Shown: positions 45,189-55,093 of the stretch, piece after piece
Layout of the letters: each line of letters starts with the position of its first letter
Numbering within the stretch: the stretch's first letter is position 1
Assembly: GCA_003385635.1 (NCBI GenBank)
Contig: QQUY01000002.1
Location: 310,001-374,000, forward strand
DNA: 64,000 nt
DNA from: Acidobacteriota bacterium
GTDB lineage: Bacteria; Acidobacteriota; Blastocatellia; Pyrinomonadales; Pyrinomonadaceae
Direction of reading: 5' to 3'
Program-made: the position numbers and the translations under genes
Notes under the pieces: model-generated
Told to the model about the DNA's origin: nothing
Databases searched by the model: none
The model's input: the letters and a program-made list of their open reading frames with translations, nothing else

Positions 45189-45287
45189 GATCCCGATCGG
45201 ATTCCATTGCAGGCGTGGGCCTGCGTATTGTGATTGGTGTTAGAATCTTAGGAATCCGAATCCAACAAATACCCCAAAGCAAAGTAT

Positions 45288-46280
45288 ATGAAACAATTTT
45301 CAGCACTTATCGCGATTCTGTTTCTCAGTCTGAGCACAGCCGCCCAGGACATTGAGGCGCTCAAGGCAAACATTATCTACCTGTCGTCCGATGAACTCGG
45401 CGGGCGCGGACCCGGGAGCGAAGGAGCGAGGAAGGCGGCCGATTACATCGCCGAACAATTTAAGAAAGTCGGCCTCAAACCCTTCAGGGGTGACAGCTAT
45501 TTCCAGCCGTTCGATATGCCGAACCAGGACGTTCCCGAACGGAATGTCATCGGTTATATCCCTGCAAAGGAGAAGACCGACCGTTCGATCGTGTTTACAG
45601 CGCACTATGACGGCTACGGGATCGTAGAGTCCGTCGAGGGCGACGACAAGATCCACAACGCCGCGCAGGACAATGCCGCAGGCGTCGCCGGAATGATCGA
45701 GATGGCCAGGATCTACTCTCAAAAGAAGAGCCCAACGCAGAACCTTGTCTTCATCGCTACAGCGGCCGAAGAAGGAGGCGCCCGAACGCCCCGCGCGGAG
45801 ATGACGGGTGCTGATTTCTATGCGCTCAACCCGCTTTTTCCTTTATCCGGGATCACGATCAATCTGAACATCGACGGCTTCAATAATCTTGGGCCGGCGG
45901 CTGACTACTGGGTGATGCCCCGACAGGGCGTCGATTTCGTGGATGAGCTTAGGGCAGCGCTGAAGCCGTTCCCTATGAATTACGCACCGCCGGACTGGAT
46001 AGACGGAATGAACAAGAGCTTTGACACCCAGGCATTCCTCAGCCGCGGCGTTCCTGCCGTGACGATCTGGACTGGATTCGAGCTGAGGGAGGGAGCAGGC
46101 GGAAAGGTACCCAGATTCGGCCGCATTCACGCTCCGGATGACGAATACAATGATACGTGGCGGTTCGACGCGGCAGAAGAATTCCTGCGTATGTATGAGG
46201 CAGTAGCGGATCGTTACCTTGAAAGCGGCAAACGCGGCAAAGTCACTGACTTAAGCTTGTTCAAGGAAGAAGCGAAGTGA
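45288..46280 (+). CDS. M28-family metallopeptidase, exported
   Basis: The 330 residues begin with a signal peptide (MKQFSALIAILFLSLSTAAQ). The co-catalytic zinc ligands of family M28 are all present: His106 (TAHYDGYG), Asp128 (AQDNAAGV), Glu161 and Glu162 (TAAEEGG), Asp196 (NIDGFN) and His281 (IHAPDDEY). Such enzymes remove N-terminal residues from peptides in the periplasm or outside the cell. The protein has no PA domain. It is flanked by repeat-filled gaps and appears to be a single-gene unit. Confidence 0.92.
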   Translation: MKQFSALIAILFLSLSTAAQDIEALKANIIYLSSDELGGRGPGSEGARKAADYIAEQFKKVGLKPFRGDSYFQPFDMPNQDVPERNVIGYIPAKEKTDRSIVFTAHYDGYGIVESVEGDDKIHNAAQDNAAGVAGMIEMARIYSQKKSPTQNLVFIATAAEEGGARTPRAEMTGADFYALNPLFPLSGITINLNIDGFNNLGPAADYWVMPRQGVDFVDELRAALKPFPMNYAPPDWIDGMNKSFDTQAFLSRGVPAVTIWTGFELREGAGGKVPRFGRIHAPDDEYNDTWRFDAAEEFLRMYEAVADRYLESGKRGKVTDLSLFKEEAK

Positions 46281-46301
46281 TCCGGCGACCAGGACAAACC
46301 G

Positions 46302-46433
46302 AATAGACGCAAGGGCGCGAAGTAGACTGGGTGTTTCGTCATGCTCCAACTTTGAGTTCCAGACTCTTAGATCGGAGTTTGGTGGGCGAACGATTCATAT
46401 AGAAACTCAGCGCCTCAGCGACTTCGCGGTTGA
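46302..46433. mobile_element. Degenerate MITE-2-like element
   Basis: A unit from AGACGCAAGGGCGCGAAGTAG to CTCAGCGACTTCGCGGTTGA matches the ends of the MITE-2 class with several changes and lies downstream of the M28 gene. The following ~210 bases up to 46646 hold an irregular GGGGACAGGCCCCGCTCCTG hairpin-type segment and no gene. Confidence 0.5.
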
Positions 46434-46645
46434 GACAGTTTCCATCGAGTTGTATGGACTCGGCAGATGTTCGGGTAGCCAGCTAGAGTTGTGGTAAATT
46501 CTTGCATCGCTTCTTTCATCTGCGCGCACGCTTGTGCCGTACTTACAAAATGGAATGAGGCGGGGACAGGCCCCGCTCCTGCTGAAGCAGGGACATTCCG
46601 CGCCCTTACCAGGGAGGGCGGGATAAGCCCGCCAATACTAATATC

Positions 46646-47701
46646 ATGAACAACATATCGCGAAGAAGATTCTTCAGAGGCGGTCTCGGCTTAGGCGCGG
46701 CCGCCTTTTTGTTTGGAAACGCAAAAGCCTCTGTGCCAGCCGCCGGGGGCTCAATTCCGGTCATCGTCACCGACCATACGAACGAAACGGGAAAGAATGC
46801 CGTACGGGAGGGTTATGAGATCCTTGCGAAGGGCGGACTGGCCGTTGACGCCGTTGAAAAAGGAACGAACATAATCGAAGTCGACCCAGACGACACCTCG
46901 GTGGGTTACGGCGGATTGCCAAACGCGGACGGCATCGTTCAGCTGGATGCGTCGATCATGGACGGCAAGACTTACAACGCAGGATCGGTCGGATGCCTTG
47001 AAGGCATCAAGACGCCGGCTTCGATCGCCAGGCTGGTGATGGAAAAGACAGATCACGTGATGCTGGTCGGTGCTGGAGCGCTTAGGTTCGCAAAATCTTA
47101 CGGCTATAAGGAAGAAGACCTCATGACAGAGAAATCCCGCCGCTTTTATCTTCGTTGGCGGGAGAACCTGAATAAGGATGACGACTGGGGACCGCCGGAC
47201 CATCTTCGGAAGACGAATGAAGAAGTGGCGGGGCTTTACGACGGTCTTGAGCACTACACGGGAACGACAAATGTCCTCGCGGTCGATTCGAACGGGGACA
47301 TCGCCGGGATCACGAGCACAAGCGGTCTGGCCTGGAAGATTCCGGGCCGGGTCGGAGATTCGCCGATCATAGGTGCGGGACTATACGTCGATAACGAGGT
47401 AGGAGCGGCTGGGGCTACGGGAAGAGGCGAGGACGTGATCAAGTCGTGCGCTTCGTACTTCATCGTAATGCAGATGCGTGCAGGACGGTCGCCGCAGCAG
47501 GCTTGCGAGGATGCCCTCCAAATGATCCTCGACAAGTATAAGAAAGTGAATGCCGATTTTGTTCCGGGCGAGAAATTCATTGCCCTAAACAAGAAAGGCG
47601 AGTACGGCTGTTCGTCGATGCCAGGACCCAGAAAGACGCAGATGGCGGTGATGAGCGAAAAGGGGTTGATGGTCCACGAAGGGACGTCGATCGGAGGTTA
47701 G
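46646..47701 (+). CDS. Glycosylasparaginase-type Ntn hydrolase, Tat-exported
   Basis: The 351 residues start with a twin-arginine signal (ISRRRFFRGGLGLGAAAF). The mature part follows the N4-(beta-N-acetylglucosaminyl)-L-asparaginase pattern: EVDPDDTSVGYGGLPNADG, LDASIMDG, AGSVGCLEG near the front, and a cleavage-type segment HYTGTTNVLAVD where self-processing exposes a threonine nucleophile. GITSTSGLAWKIPGRVGDSPIIGAG and ATGRGED then complete the active site. The enzyme cleaves N-linked glycan or isoaspartyl amide bonds. Where family members often have HDT the sequence has TGT, so the exact specificity is open. A serine hydrolase gene follows. Confidence 0.9.
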   Translation: MNNISRRRFFRGGLGLGAAAFLFGNAKASVPAAGGSIPVIVTDHTNETGKNAVREGYEILAKGGLAVDAVEKGTNIIEVDPDDTSVGYGGLPNADGIVQLDASIMDGKTYNAGSVGCLEGIKTPASIARLVMEKTDHVMLVGAGALRFAKSYGYKEEDLMTEKSRRFYLRWRENLNKDDDWGPPDHLRKTNEEVAGLYDGLEHYTGTTNVLAVDSNGDIAGITSTSGLAWKIPGRVGDSPIIGAGLYVDNEVGAAGATGRGEDVIKSCASYFIVMQMRAGRSPQQACEDALQMILDKYKKVNADFVPGEKFIALNKKGEYGCSSMPGPRKTQMAVMSEKGLMVHEGTSIGG

Positions 47702-47772
47702 AAACAGGGATGAACAGGATAAAAAGGATGGGAAGCATGATCCTCGACCACCAGAATTCTTCTTGCTGGAAT

Positions 47773-49431
47773 ATGAAGCTTATACAGATGCTTTTTGGCC
47801 TGTTCATTCTGGTCCTGTTCCTACACACTTCGCAGGCGCAGGACCTCACTAGACAACAAGTGATAACAGCCGCTGAGAAAGTGATCGCGGCGGAAGCGGC
47901 TTCGGCTCCGGCAAATGCCCCGGGATGCGCGGTAGGAGTTTCGTTCGAAGGTGCGCCGGTAGTCCAAAAGGCATTTGGCATGGCCGAACTCGAGCATCAG
48001 GTGCCGATCACCGCCGATTCGATCTTCGAATCGGGCTCCGTCGCGAAACAGTTTACCGCTGCGGCCCTTGTTTTGCTGGAGATAGACGGCAAGCTCGACA
48101 TCGACGATCCAGTCCGAAAGTACATTCCCGAACTTCCGGATTACGGAGCTCCGCTTACTATCCGACACCTTCTTAATCACACCGCCGGGCTCCGGGACTG
48201 GGGAGCCGTGATGGGTCTTTCAGGAGTTGGGCGCGGGGAACGGATCGTGCGCCAGAACTACGCGATGCACGTCATCACCAAACAGAAGGCTCTCGATTTT
48301 GTGCCCGGCGCCGAGTATTCATATTCGAACAGCGGCTACCAGCTTGCGTCGACCATAGTCGAGCGTGTTTCCGGAATGAGTCTTCCCGAATTCACAAAGA
48401 AGCGCCTCTTCGATCCGATCGGGATGAAGAACACCAGCTGGAGAGACGACTACGAGCGGCTTGTTCCAAAGCGTGTTCAAGCTTATATCGGCCCACCTAA
48501 TGGACCCTGGAAGCTATCGATGCCGTTTATGAACGTCTACGGTAACGGCGGAATCCTTACAACGACGGGCGATTTTCTGAAATGGAACGCGGCTCTCGAT
48601 TCCGGCGAGTGGCAGACGATGGTCGATATGCTTGAAGAGCAGGGCGTACTGAACGACGGACGGAAGATCAGTTACGCTCTCGGACTCGGCGTCGGCGATT
48701 ACAACGGAATCCGCGAAGTCTCTCATGGAGGAAGAACAGCAGGATACGTGACGTTTCTTGCCAGATATCCTGAAATTAGCCTTTCCATATCGTCGTTATG
48801 CAACGTACCTTTCAGAAATCCGGCACGTATCGCCTACCGGATCGTTGACGAAGCGGCAGGTCCTTTTCCTGATCCGCCTCAGCCGGAAGGAAGAGAGACG
48901 ACCGCAGAAGAGCTCAAGAAGTACACAGGCTTGTGGCGGCAGGACAAGACACGAATGCCGATCACCGTGTCGTTTGACGACGAATCGGGCAAGCTCATCG
49001 CGGCCGGCGCTCCCTTGCGTCCTTTGAAGGACGGATCTTTTCAGGCAGGTGACGGGCCGGTTCGGCTGCATTTTGAGGTCGATTCAAGAAACAGGCCGGT
49101 TTCAATTCTAAGAACCAATGGCGAAGATGAGATCCGCTTTTTCGCCGAAGAGGAATGGAAGCCGACTTCGGGCGAGCTAGAGGGTCTGGACGGATATTGG
49201 TCGAGCGACGAAGCGGAAACGACGATAAGGCTGATAGTGGACAAGGACAGCTACAAGGTAAAGTTGCCCTCACTGCTTGAGATCCCGATGGCGCCCGCGT
49301 TCAAAGATCATTTTCTTGTTGCCGGCGGAGGATCAGTCGCGTGGATAGAAAGGAATGCGAAAGGCGAGATAGAAAAGGTCCATGTCGGCACCTCCAGACT
49401 CCGGGATATTGTGTTTAGCAAGGGAAAATAG
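47773..49431 (+). CDS. Serine hydrolase of the beta-lactamase/class C family, exported
   Basis: The 552 residues are counted from the ATG at 47773, where a signal peptide starts (MKLIQMLFGLFILVLFLHTSQAQ); the frame is open back to 47710, but those codons resemble GATGAACAGGAT-type repeats. Catalytic motifs of the beta-lactamase-related (PF00144) fold are present: SVAK (Ser89, Lys92), YSN in YSYSNSGY, and HGG in SHGGRTAGY. The C-terminal ~180 residues form a lipocalin-like beta domain. Members are D-aminopeptidases, esterases or peptidoglycan hydrolases; the substrate is unknown. It follows the asparaginase gene by about 70 bases. Confidence 0.88.
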   Translation: MKLIQMLFGLFILVLFLHTSQAQDLTRQQVITAAEKVIAAEAASAPANAPGCAVGVSFEGAPVVQKAFGMAELEHQVPITADSIFESGSVAKQFTAAALVLLEIDGKLDIDDPVRKYIPELPDYGAPLTIRHLLNHTAGLRDWGAVMGLSGVGRGERIVRQNYAMHVITKQKALDFVPGAEYSYSNSGYQLASTIVERVSGMSLPEFTKKRLFDPIGMKNTSWRDDYERLVPKRVQAYIGPPNGPWKLSMPFMNVYGNGGILTTTGDFLKWNAALDSGEWQTMVDMLEEQGVLNDGRKISYALGLGVGDYNGIREVSHGGRTAGYVTFLARYPEISLSISSLCNVPFRNPARIAYRIVDEAAGPFPDPPQPEGRETTAEELKKYTGLWRQDKTRMPITVSFDDESGKLIAAGAPLRPLKDGSFQAGDGPVRLHFEVDSRNRPVSILRTNGEDEIRFFAEEEWKPTSGELEGLDGYWSSDEAETTIRLIVDKDSYKVKLPSLLEIPMAPAFKDHFLVAGGGSVAWIERNAKGEIEKVHVGTSRLRDIVFSKGK

Positions 49432-49439
49432 GAGTCAGG

Positions 49440-50030
49440 AGTAATAGGAACCCGGAGCGCGAGCGACGGGCATAACAGGAGTCAGGAGCAATGGGAACCC
49501 GGAGCGCGAGCGACGGGCATAGCAGGAGTCAGGAGCAATGGGAACCCGGAGCACTAGCGACGGGCATAATAGAATCAAATGAAGAAATTCCAGATTCCAG
49601 ATTCCAAAGGGCTTTGGTCTTCGAAGAATGGCAGAAACGCGACCGTCAGGGAGCGTGCCTGAGGCGACAGCCGAACTTTTCGCGGGATAAAAGGGAAGCT
49701 TAATAGGAACCCGGAGCGCTAGCGACGGGCATAATAGAATCAAATGAAGAGATTCCAGATTCCAAAGGGCTTTGGTCTTCGAAGAAAGGCGGAAACGTGA
49801 CCGTCAGGGAGCGTGCCTGAGGCGGCGGCCGAACTTTTCGCAGAATAAAAGGGAAGCTTAATAGGAACCCGGAGCGCGAGCGACGGGCATAACACGAGTG
49901 AGGAAGATATAGAAGTTTTGAAATTTGAAATCTGGAGTTTGAAATCGCGTAGCGCCCTGAAATCGTGCAACGCCCTGAGATCGCGAAGCGCCCTGAAATC
50001 TGGAATTCGTGCGTAGCACGACTCTATTCA
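49440..50030. repeat. Tandem ~170-bp repeat with REP type A copies
   Basis: A unit containing AGATTCCAAAGGGCTTTGGT, the GGCGGAAACG(C/T)GACCG element and AACTTTTCGC..AATAAAAGGG, followed by an AATAGGAACCCGGAGCGC REP, occurs at about 49568-49740 and 49741-49905. Three REP copies at about 49449, 49495 and 49542 precede them. The end up to 50030 is GAAATCG(C/T)G(A/T)AGCGCCCT-type short units. No gene is supported. Confidence 0.75.
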
Positions 50031-50046
50031 CCGGAGAATCTAACAA

Positions 50047-50364
50047 ATGTCCACACTTGAGATCGCCGAACGCGACAATTCCGAAGGGACCGTCCTTGAT
50101 CTGACCGGTGACATCATTTTTGGTGAAGCCAACACGGTACTGAGGACAGCAATACGCAACCGCTTGAGGGAAGGCAAATCCGATATCAGGCTGAATCTAG
50201 ATCACGTCGGGTACCTCGATTCGTCTGGCATCGGCGAGTTGATCTCTGCATTGACAGCGGTCAATCGCGAAGGCGGCCGGCTTGTGTTGATGAACCCGGG
50301 CGACAGGATCATGCGCCTTTTCGAGATCGCAAAGCTGACGGAGATATTTGAGATAGAGAGATAG
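50047..50364 (+). CDS. STAS-domain anti-sigma factor antagonist
   Basis: The 105 residues are a single STAS domain (SpoIIAA/RsbV type). The phosphorylatable serine stands in DSSGIGEL (Asp58, Ser59, Ser60), where a partner kinase/anti-sigma factor would phosphorylate it. The unphosphorylated form would bind and neutralise that partner. No anti-sigma or sigma factor gene is adjacent, so the target pathway cannot be named from this window. The preceding gap is full of repeats and the gene has no obvious operon partner. Confidence 0.9.
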   Translation: MSTLEIAERDNSEGTVLDLTGDIIFGEANTVLRTAIRNRLREGKSDIRLNLDHVGYLDSSGIGELISALTAVNREGGRLVLMNPGDRIMRLFEIAKLTEIFEIER

Positions 50365-50369
50365 TGGAA

Positions 50370-50630
50370 TGGTAAATAGTCAATCGTGAATCGTGAATCG
50401 TGAATAGTGAAGAGCGAATGGTGAATGGCTGATTGAGAATTGAGGGTTTCGTCTTCGAGTCGCTAGTTGATTGTGAATGGAGATCCCAAAGCTCTAGAGT
50501 TGTCGCGTCGCCGATTCTCGCCCTCCCTTACGGTCGGGCTACAGACACCATTCGCTATTCACGGTTTACGATTCACTATTCACGATTCACTATTCACGAT
50601 TTACGATTCACGATTTACGATCTACCTTTC
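50370..50630. repeat. ATTCACG/CGTGAAT heptamer arrays
   Basis: Units of 7 bases (CGTGAAT and variants) lie at about 50385-50425 and the reverse-strand form (ATTCACG, ATTTACG) at about 50565-50625, separated by ~140 bases of unremarkable sequence. The two arrays face each other and could pair. Confidence 0.65.
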
Positions 50631-50638
50631 GCTAACCT

Positions 50639-51157
50639 ATGCCCCTCTGCCCCAAGTGTTCATCTGAGGTACGTTCATTTGACGGAAAGTGTCCTTCCTG
50701 CGGGTACGACTTGAGGGACACCAACACACCGACCGAGATCAAGAGTCCGGATGACACTCCCACCGAGATAAAGAAGACAAAGGCTGAGGAAAATATTCAC
50801 ACCACGGCGTCCGGTTCCGGGGCACGTTTTGTATCCGGCCACGTGCTTGCCGGCCGCTACCGGATCGTCGGGCTGATAGGCCGGGGCGGTATGGGAGAGG
50901 TCTACAAGGCCGAGGACCTGGAGCTTGACCAGACAGTCGCTTTGAAGTTCCTGCCGGAAGAGCTTTCTAAAAAGGAAATGGCGCCGCTGCTACGCGGCGA
51001 AGGTTATTTGTTGTCTCTTCACCCGGGGTTTCGCTTCGCTCCACCCCGGGCTAACATCCGTTGCCCTTTCAGGGCGAATCTGACTCAGTACTCATCTCTC
51101 ATCACTCATCACTCATCTCCCAGTACCCATTTCTCAGTACTCATCTCTCAGTACTGA
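50639..51157 (+). pseudogene. Truncated Ser/Thr protein kinase (N-lobe only)
   Basis: The start encodes a zinc ribbon (Cys4, Cys7, Cys18, Cys21: CPKCSSEV...KCPSCGYDL), a Thr-rich linker and the first part of a Hanks-type kinase: [22 protein letters not shown] with the ATP-binding loop and VALKFL with the catalytic lysine. After KKEM the reading runs into palindromic DNA and a 14-base tandem array, giving nonsense residues to a stop at 51157. HRD and DFG motifs and the whole C-lobe are absent. It is either a broken gene or an assembly junction at a repeat. Confidence 0.75.
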
Positions 51158-51240
51158 TCTCTCAGTACTCATCTCTCAGCACTCATCTCCCAGTACCCAT
51201 TTCTCAGTACTCATCTCTCAGTGCTCATCTCTCAGCACTT
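51085..51240 (+). repeat. 14-base tandem array (2 x 7)
   Basis: Units of 14 bases of the form CTCAGTACTCATCT run from about 51085 to 51240 with point changes (CACTCATCTCC, TACCCATTTCT). A GCGCCGCTGCTACGCGGCG hairpin and a CACCCGGGGTTTCGC..CTCCACCCCGGG palindrome precede it at about 50982-51050. The array separates the kinase fragment from the stop of the next gene at 51243. Confidence 0.8.
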
Positions 51241-51242
51241 CT

Positions 51243-54200
51243 TCAGTGGACCCATCGATGTTCGAAAGCCTTTTGCTCCATCTCCTGTCGTGTTTCGCCG
51301 GGCATGTAGTAACTTCCGGTTCCCTCGAAGAAGAAAGGCTGGCGTTTTCGGCCGCCGACCTCGTTCATTGTCGCGGCTTCATAGACACGTCCGTTCAGGA
51401 CGGTATGCGTCACATACTCGCTCCGGCGAATGTCCAAAAGCACATCGCCCTCGATGATCACGAGATCGGCGAGCTTACCCGGCTCGATACTGCCTAAATG
51501 CTTGTCCATTCCAAGGTGCCTGGCGCCGTCGATCGTGCCCCCGCGGAGTGCTTCCCACGGACTAAAGCCGCCCTGGCTCATTATCCAAAGCTCCCAATGC
51601 GATCCAAGACCTTCTCTCTGGCCGTGAGCTCCGATGTGAACACCTACTCCCTTGTCGCGAAGGGTCTTGGCGTATTTGGCAACGTCGATATGGTTGTACT
51701 GGTCATCCGGAGCCGTCTCGCGTCTTATCGCACGCGGATCGATGATAAAGTCCGGTGAGTACCTCATCAGGCGTTCGTTCTTCCAGACATCAGTACGTCC
51801 GTACCAGTACTCCTCACCCATAAGGCCGCCGTACGAAACAACAAAGGTCGGCGTGTAACCATACTTGGTCGCTCCCCATAGCTCGGTAAGGTCGTCATAG
51901 CCGTAGGCGATCGGCAATGAATGTTCAAGGCCGGTGTGCCCGTCAACGAGCATCGTGATGTTCTGATGGAGCTTTCCTCCGCCTTCGGGAACAACCATCA
52001 TCCCGAGCTCGCGAGCCGCCTGGAGGATCTGCTGTCTCTGCGCTCGCCCGGGCTGGTTGTAGCTCTTGACAGAGATGGCTCCCGAATCCTTCATTCTCTG
52101 GACGTGATAAAGCGCGTCTTCGTAACTGTTTACGATCGATTTCGCGCCTACAGACTCAGCACCGTAGAGAATCCTGCCGGTAGAGAAGATCCTTGGCGCG
52201 ACTATCATTCCCGCCTTCTGCATCTCGGCCGCGGAGAAGATCTCCTGTGTGTCGTTCGAGGGATCGTGAATGGTCGTCACGCCAAAAGCGACGTTCGAAT
52301 ACATCGACCAGTTCTGCCTCGGGATTATCTGATTCCGGCCCTGCCCGCCGTGTGCGTGCGCATCGATCAGTCCGGGGATTACAGTCTTTCCTTTGGCATC
52401 GATGACGGTAGCGCCCTGCGGGACCTTTACATCTCGGCGCCTTCCGACCGCCTCGATCTTGTTGTCGCGGATCAGCACGACGCCGTCTCGGATAACTTCC
52501 TGCGTATTGTCGGCGTCGCGCATCGTCACGACGGTTCCGCCGACGATCGCTTTATATCCGCTCGGCTTGTCCGCATCGACCGAGATCGATAGATTCGTGC
52601 CGCTCGCAACCGGTTCAGGAAGCTTTTCCGGGGCGCCTTCGATGAAGTCAAACGCGTCCTTGAGTTCACGCTCGTAAAAGACAGGACCGTGTGTCCAGCC
52701 GACCGCCTGGCTGTCTGCCCTCCATACAAGGTTCTCGCCTGATCTGCTCGAAAGCTTTTTGACCGGGATCGCCTTCGCATCCGGCCCAACTGAAACCAGT
52801 TTCCCGGTCGGCGGTATCGGAGCGACGTAAGCGTTAAACTGCGAGGTAAACGCGACCCATTTCCCGTCGTGCGACAGGCGGAATTCTTCAACGTCGTCCG
52901 CACCATAAACGTGTTCTTTTCGGTCGTCGCCGTTCAGATTCACGCTCGCAAGCTGGCGCTCGGGATAGTCCTTTCCGGGAACCCCGGTCGAGAAATAAAC
53001 CCTTGAGTTGTCGCCTGCGAAATGCGGATCTGAGCCTGAGGTCGACACGCGCTTGTGACCGCTGCCGTCAGTTTTTGCGATGTAGATACCGGGATCGATT
53101 GAGTATTTTGGCGTCAGCAAAAATCCGCCGGAGAACTTTCGGTAGGCGAACATCTTGCCGTCCGTAGAGAACGCAGGCTCTACGTAATGTCCAGGTCCTT
53201 TCGAAACCACTTTCCCGTCCCCGCCCGCGGCAGGAGCGATTCGGACGGTTCCCAGATCCTGATCGTTCCAAGTCGTATAGATAACCGACTTCCCGTCGAG
53301 CGAAAACTGCGGGTAGAACTCGTCGTGATCTTCCTGTTTCGTCAATCGGCGCGTTGTGTTGTTCGAGAGGTCACGAACGTGGATCTTGCCGAGCGCCTGG
53401 AAGATTATCGAGCGGCCGTCGGGCGATCTTTGAGCCCAACGGACCATCTTTACGTCAAACTTGTCCGGCGCAACATCGACGTCGAAACGCACTGCATCGG
53501 CAAACTTCTTCTCTGCCTCGACCGAAACCGGGATGGTCTTGACAGAGCTATCAGAGATCGAGATCCGGTGGAAATTGCCTCCGGTCCAAAATACGATCGA
53601 CTTTGAATCGGGCATCCAGTCGAAATACGCGTAATAACCCTCAGAACCAAATCCCTCCTGAAGGTCTCGTTCCATTTCAAGATGTATCGGCCACTCGAGG
53701 TCGGTTTCAAGATCTTTCAGGAAAAGTGCTGTTTTGTTGCGCACCCTACGAATGAACGCGATGTACCTGCCGTCGGGAGAGGGAGTCGGGATTATCGCGC
53801 CTCCGGTGCCGCTGATAAAACGGTTCTCTTCCGCTTTCTCTATATCGTATCTCGTGATCGCGAAGATCGATTTAAGTGGGTCGCGATTGTAGCTGAAGAT
53901 GAAGCCCGGAGTGATGTCCTCCGTGTAATAGATGTACTTGCCGTCGGGGGAGAACGCGGGATCGGCTATGTTCTTCTGTTCACGCCTTCCGCCTTTTCTG
54001 GATTTGATCACGAGGCCGCCGCCACCGGTCTTGTGATACATCCAGATCTCGCCGGCCGGAATACTGCGGCTCGACATAAAGCCCTTGTTAACGACGATGT
54101 ACTCGCCATCGGGACTCCATTTAGGGCTGTGGATGATGTTTTTCTTTTCCTTGCTGAGTTGTTTCAGGTTCTTGCCGTCGATATCCATTACCCAGAGATT

Positions 54201-54566
54201 TGTCAGTCCGTCGCGGTCAGACACAAATGCGATCTGCTTTCCGTCCGGACTGACGGCGGGGTGGATGTTCCATGCAAAGTCCTGCAAAACCGGCTCGGCG
54301 TCGCCCCCGTCGATGTCGGCGACGTAAATGTCGCCGAGCATGTCAAAGACAAATCGCTCTCCGTCCGGGGTGACATCAAGTGATGACCAGGTGGTCTTTT
54401 CGGTCTTGATCCGGACGGTCTTCAGGGGGAAGGGCGGGTTGAGCACATCCCATTTCTTATTCTTTTCGTCCTCGGTTTTTGCGTCCTGAGGCAGTGCTAT
54501 GGGGGTGAGCAAGAGCAGGCCGCACAACGCGGCAGAAACAAATCGGCCAGGTAATGAGTTCTTCAT
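51243..54566 (-). CDS. Exported amidohydrolase fused to a TolB-like propeller
   Basis: The 1107 residues have a signal peptide (MKNSLPGRFVSAALCGLLLLTPIALPQ). A beta-propeller of WD40/PD40 (TolB-like) blades occupies about 50-660, with repeats such as VSPDGKQIAFVSDRDG, WSPDGEYIVVN and FSPDGKYIYYTED. An amidohydrolase domain follows from about 690, with the metal motif DAHAHGG, further His residues in GVTTIHDP and HTGLEHS, and the closing GSIEPGKLADLVIIEGD. It would hydrolyse amide or peptide-like substrates outside the cytosol. Family members in related bacteria are of unknown substrate. The length fits this architecture. Confidence 0.88.
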   Translation of the reverse strand: MKNSLPGRFVSAALCGLLLLTPIALPQDAKTEDEKNKKWDVLNPPFPLKTVRIKTEKTTWSSLDVTPDGERFVFDMLGDIYVADIDGGDAEPVLQDFAWNIHPAVSPDGKQIAFVSDRDGLTNLWVMDIDGKNLKQLSKEKKNIIHSPKWSPDGEYIVVNKGFMSSRSIPAGEIWMYHKTGGGGLVIKSRKGGRREQKNIADPAFSPDGKYIYYTEDITPGFIFSYNRDPLKSIFAITRYDIEKAEENRFISGTGGAIIPTPSPDGRYIAFIRRVRNKTALFLKDLETDLEWPIHLEMERDLQEGFGSEGYYAYFDWMPDSKSIVFWTGGNFHRISISDSSVKTIPVSVEAEKKFADAVRFDVDVAPDKFDVKMVRWAQRSPDGRSIIFQALGKIHVRDLSNNTTRRLTKQEDHDEFYPQFSLDGKSVIYTTWNDQDLGTVRIAPAAGGDGKVVSKGPGHYVEPAFSTDGKMFAYRKFSGGFLLTPKYSIDPGIYIAKTDGSGHKRVSTSGSDPHFAGDNSRVYFSTGVPGKDYPERQLASVNLNGDDRKEHVYGADDVEEFRLSHDGKWVAFTSQFNAYVAPIPPTGKLVSVGPDAKAIPVKKLSSRSGENLVWRADSQAVGWTHGPVFYERELKDAFDFIEGAPEKLPEPVASGTNLSISVDADKPSGYKAIVGGTVVTMRDADNTQEVIRDGVVLIRDNKIEAVGRRRDVKVPQGATVIDAKGKTVIPGLIDAHAHGGQGRNQIIPRQNWSMYSNVAFGVTTIHDPSNDTQEIFSAAEMQKAGMIVAPRIFSTGRILYGAESVGAKSIVNSYEDALYHVQRMKDSGAISVKSYNQPGRAQRQQILQAARELGMMVVPEGGGKLHQNITMLVDGHTGLEHSLPIAYGYDDLTELWGATKYGYTPTFVVSYGGLMGEEYWYGRTDVWKNERLMRYSPDFIIDPRAIRRETAPDDQYNHIDVAKYAKTLRDKGVGVHIGAHGQREGLGSHWELWIMSQGGFSPWEALRGGTIDGARHLGMDKHLGSIEPGKLADLVIIEGDVLLDIRRSEYVTHTVLNGRVYEAATMNEVGGRKRQPFFFEGTGSYYMPGETRQEMEQKAFEHRWVH

Positions 54567-54639
54567 CTTTTCCTTTTTTCAACAGGGATTGGATTTGAGT
54601 TCCAATACTATACGGGAAAACGCGCGAAATGGTTAGTCC

Positions 54640-55090
54640 CGCGCTAGTTCCGAGTTCCTGGTTCCGGGTTCCGAGAAGTGGGTACTTGGGCCAATGGCGG
54701 AAACGCGACCGTCAGAGAGCGTGCCTGAGGCGTAAGCCGATCCACCGATTGTGAGTTCCTGGTTCCGGGTTCCGAATTTTCGCAATTCTTCTTGGCGGCG
54801 CATTGCGGCTTAGCGTCTTTGCGAGAGACTCTTACATTGAGTGTATGGTCTCGCGAGAACCAATCCAGCCGTGGAAGACCTCCCGCGAAGGCGCGAAGAC
54901 GCCAAGCTACCGCGAAGGACTATCAAGTTCGGTGTGTCCATTTTGTGTGACTCTGCGCCATAGCGTCTTTGCGAGAAGCTCTTATGTCTAGTGTCTAATC
55001 CGGCGAGAACCAATCTAGCTGTGAAAGACCTCCCGTGAAGGCGCAAAGACGCCAGGTAACCGCAAAGGAAGAAAGAGAACGCCTATCCCC
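54640..55090. repeat. Repeat-filled gap with gene-end-like TIR units
   Basis: The gap has GTTCCTGGTTCCGGGTTCC short units, one GCGGAAACGCGACCG element (about 54692-54740), and two ~130-base units bounded by GCG(G/A)CTTAGCGTCTTTGCGAGA and GAAGACGCCAAGC(T)ACCGC-type ends at about 54790-54916 and 54955-55065. These ends resemble the MITE-2 class in a diverged form. No gene is supported. Confidence 0.6.
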
Positions 55091-55093
55091 TCT

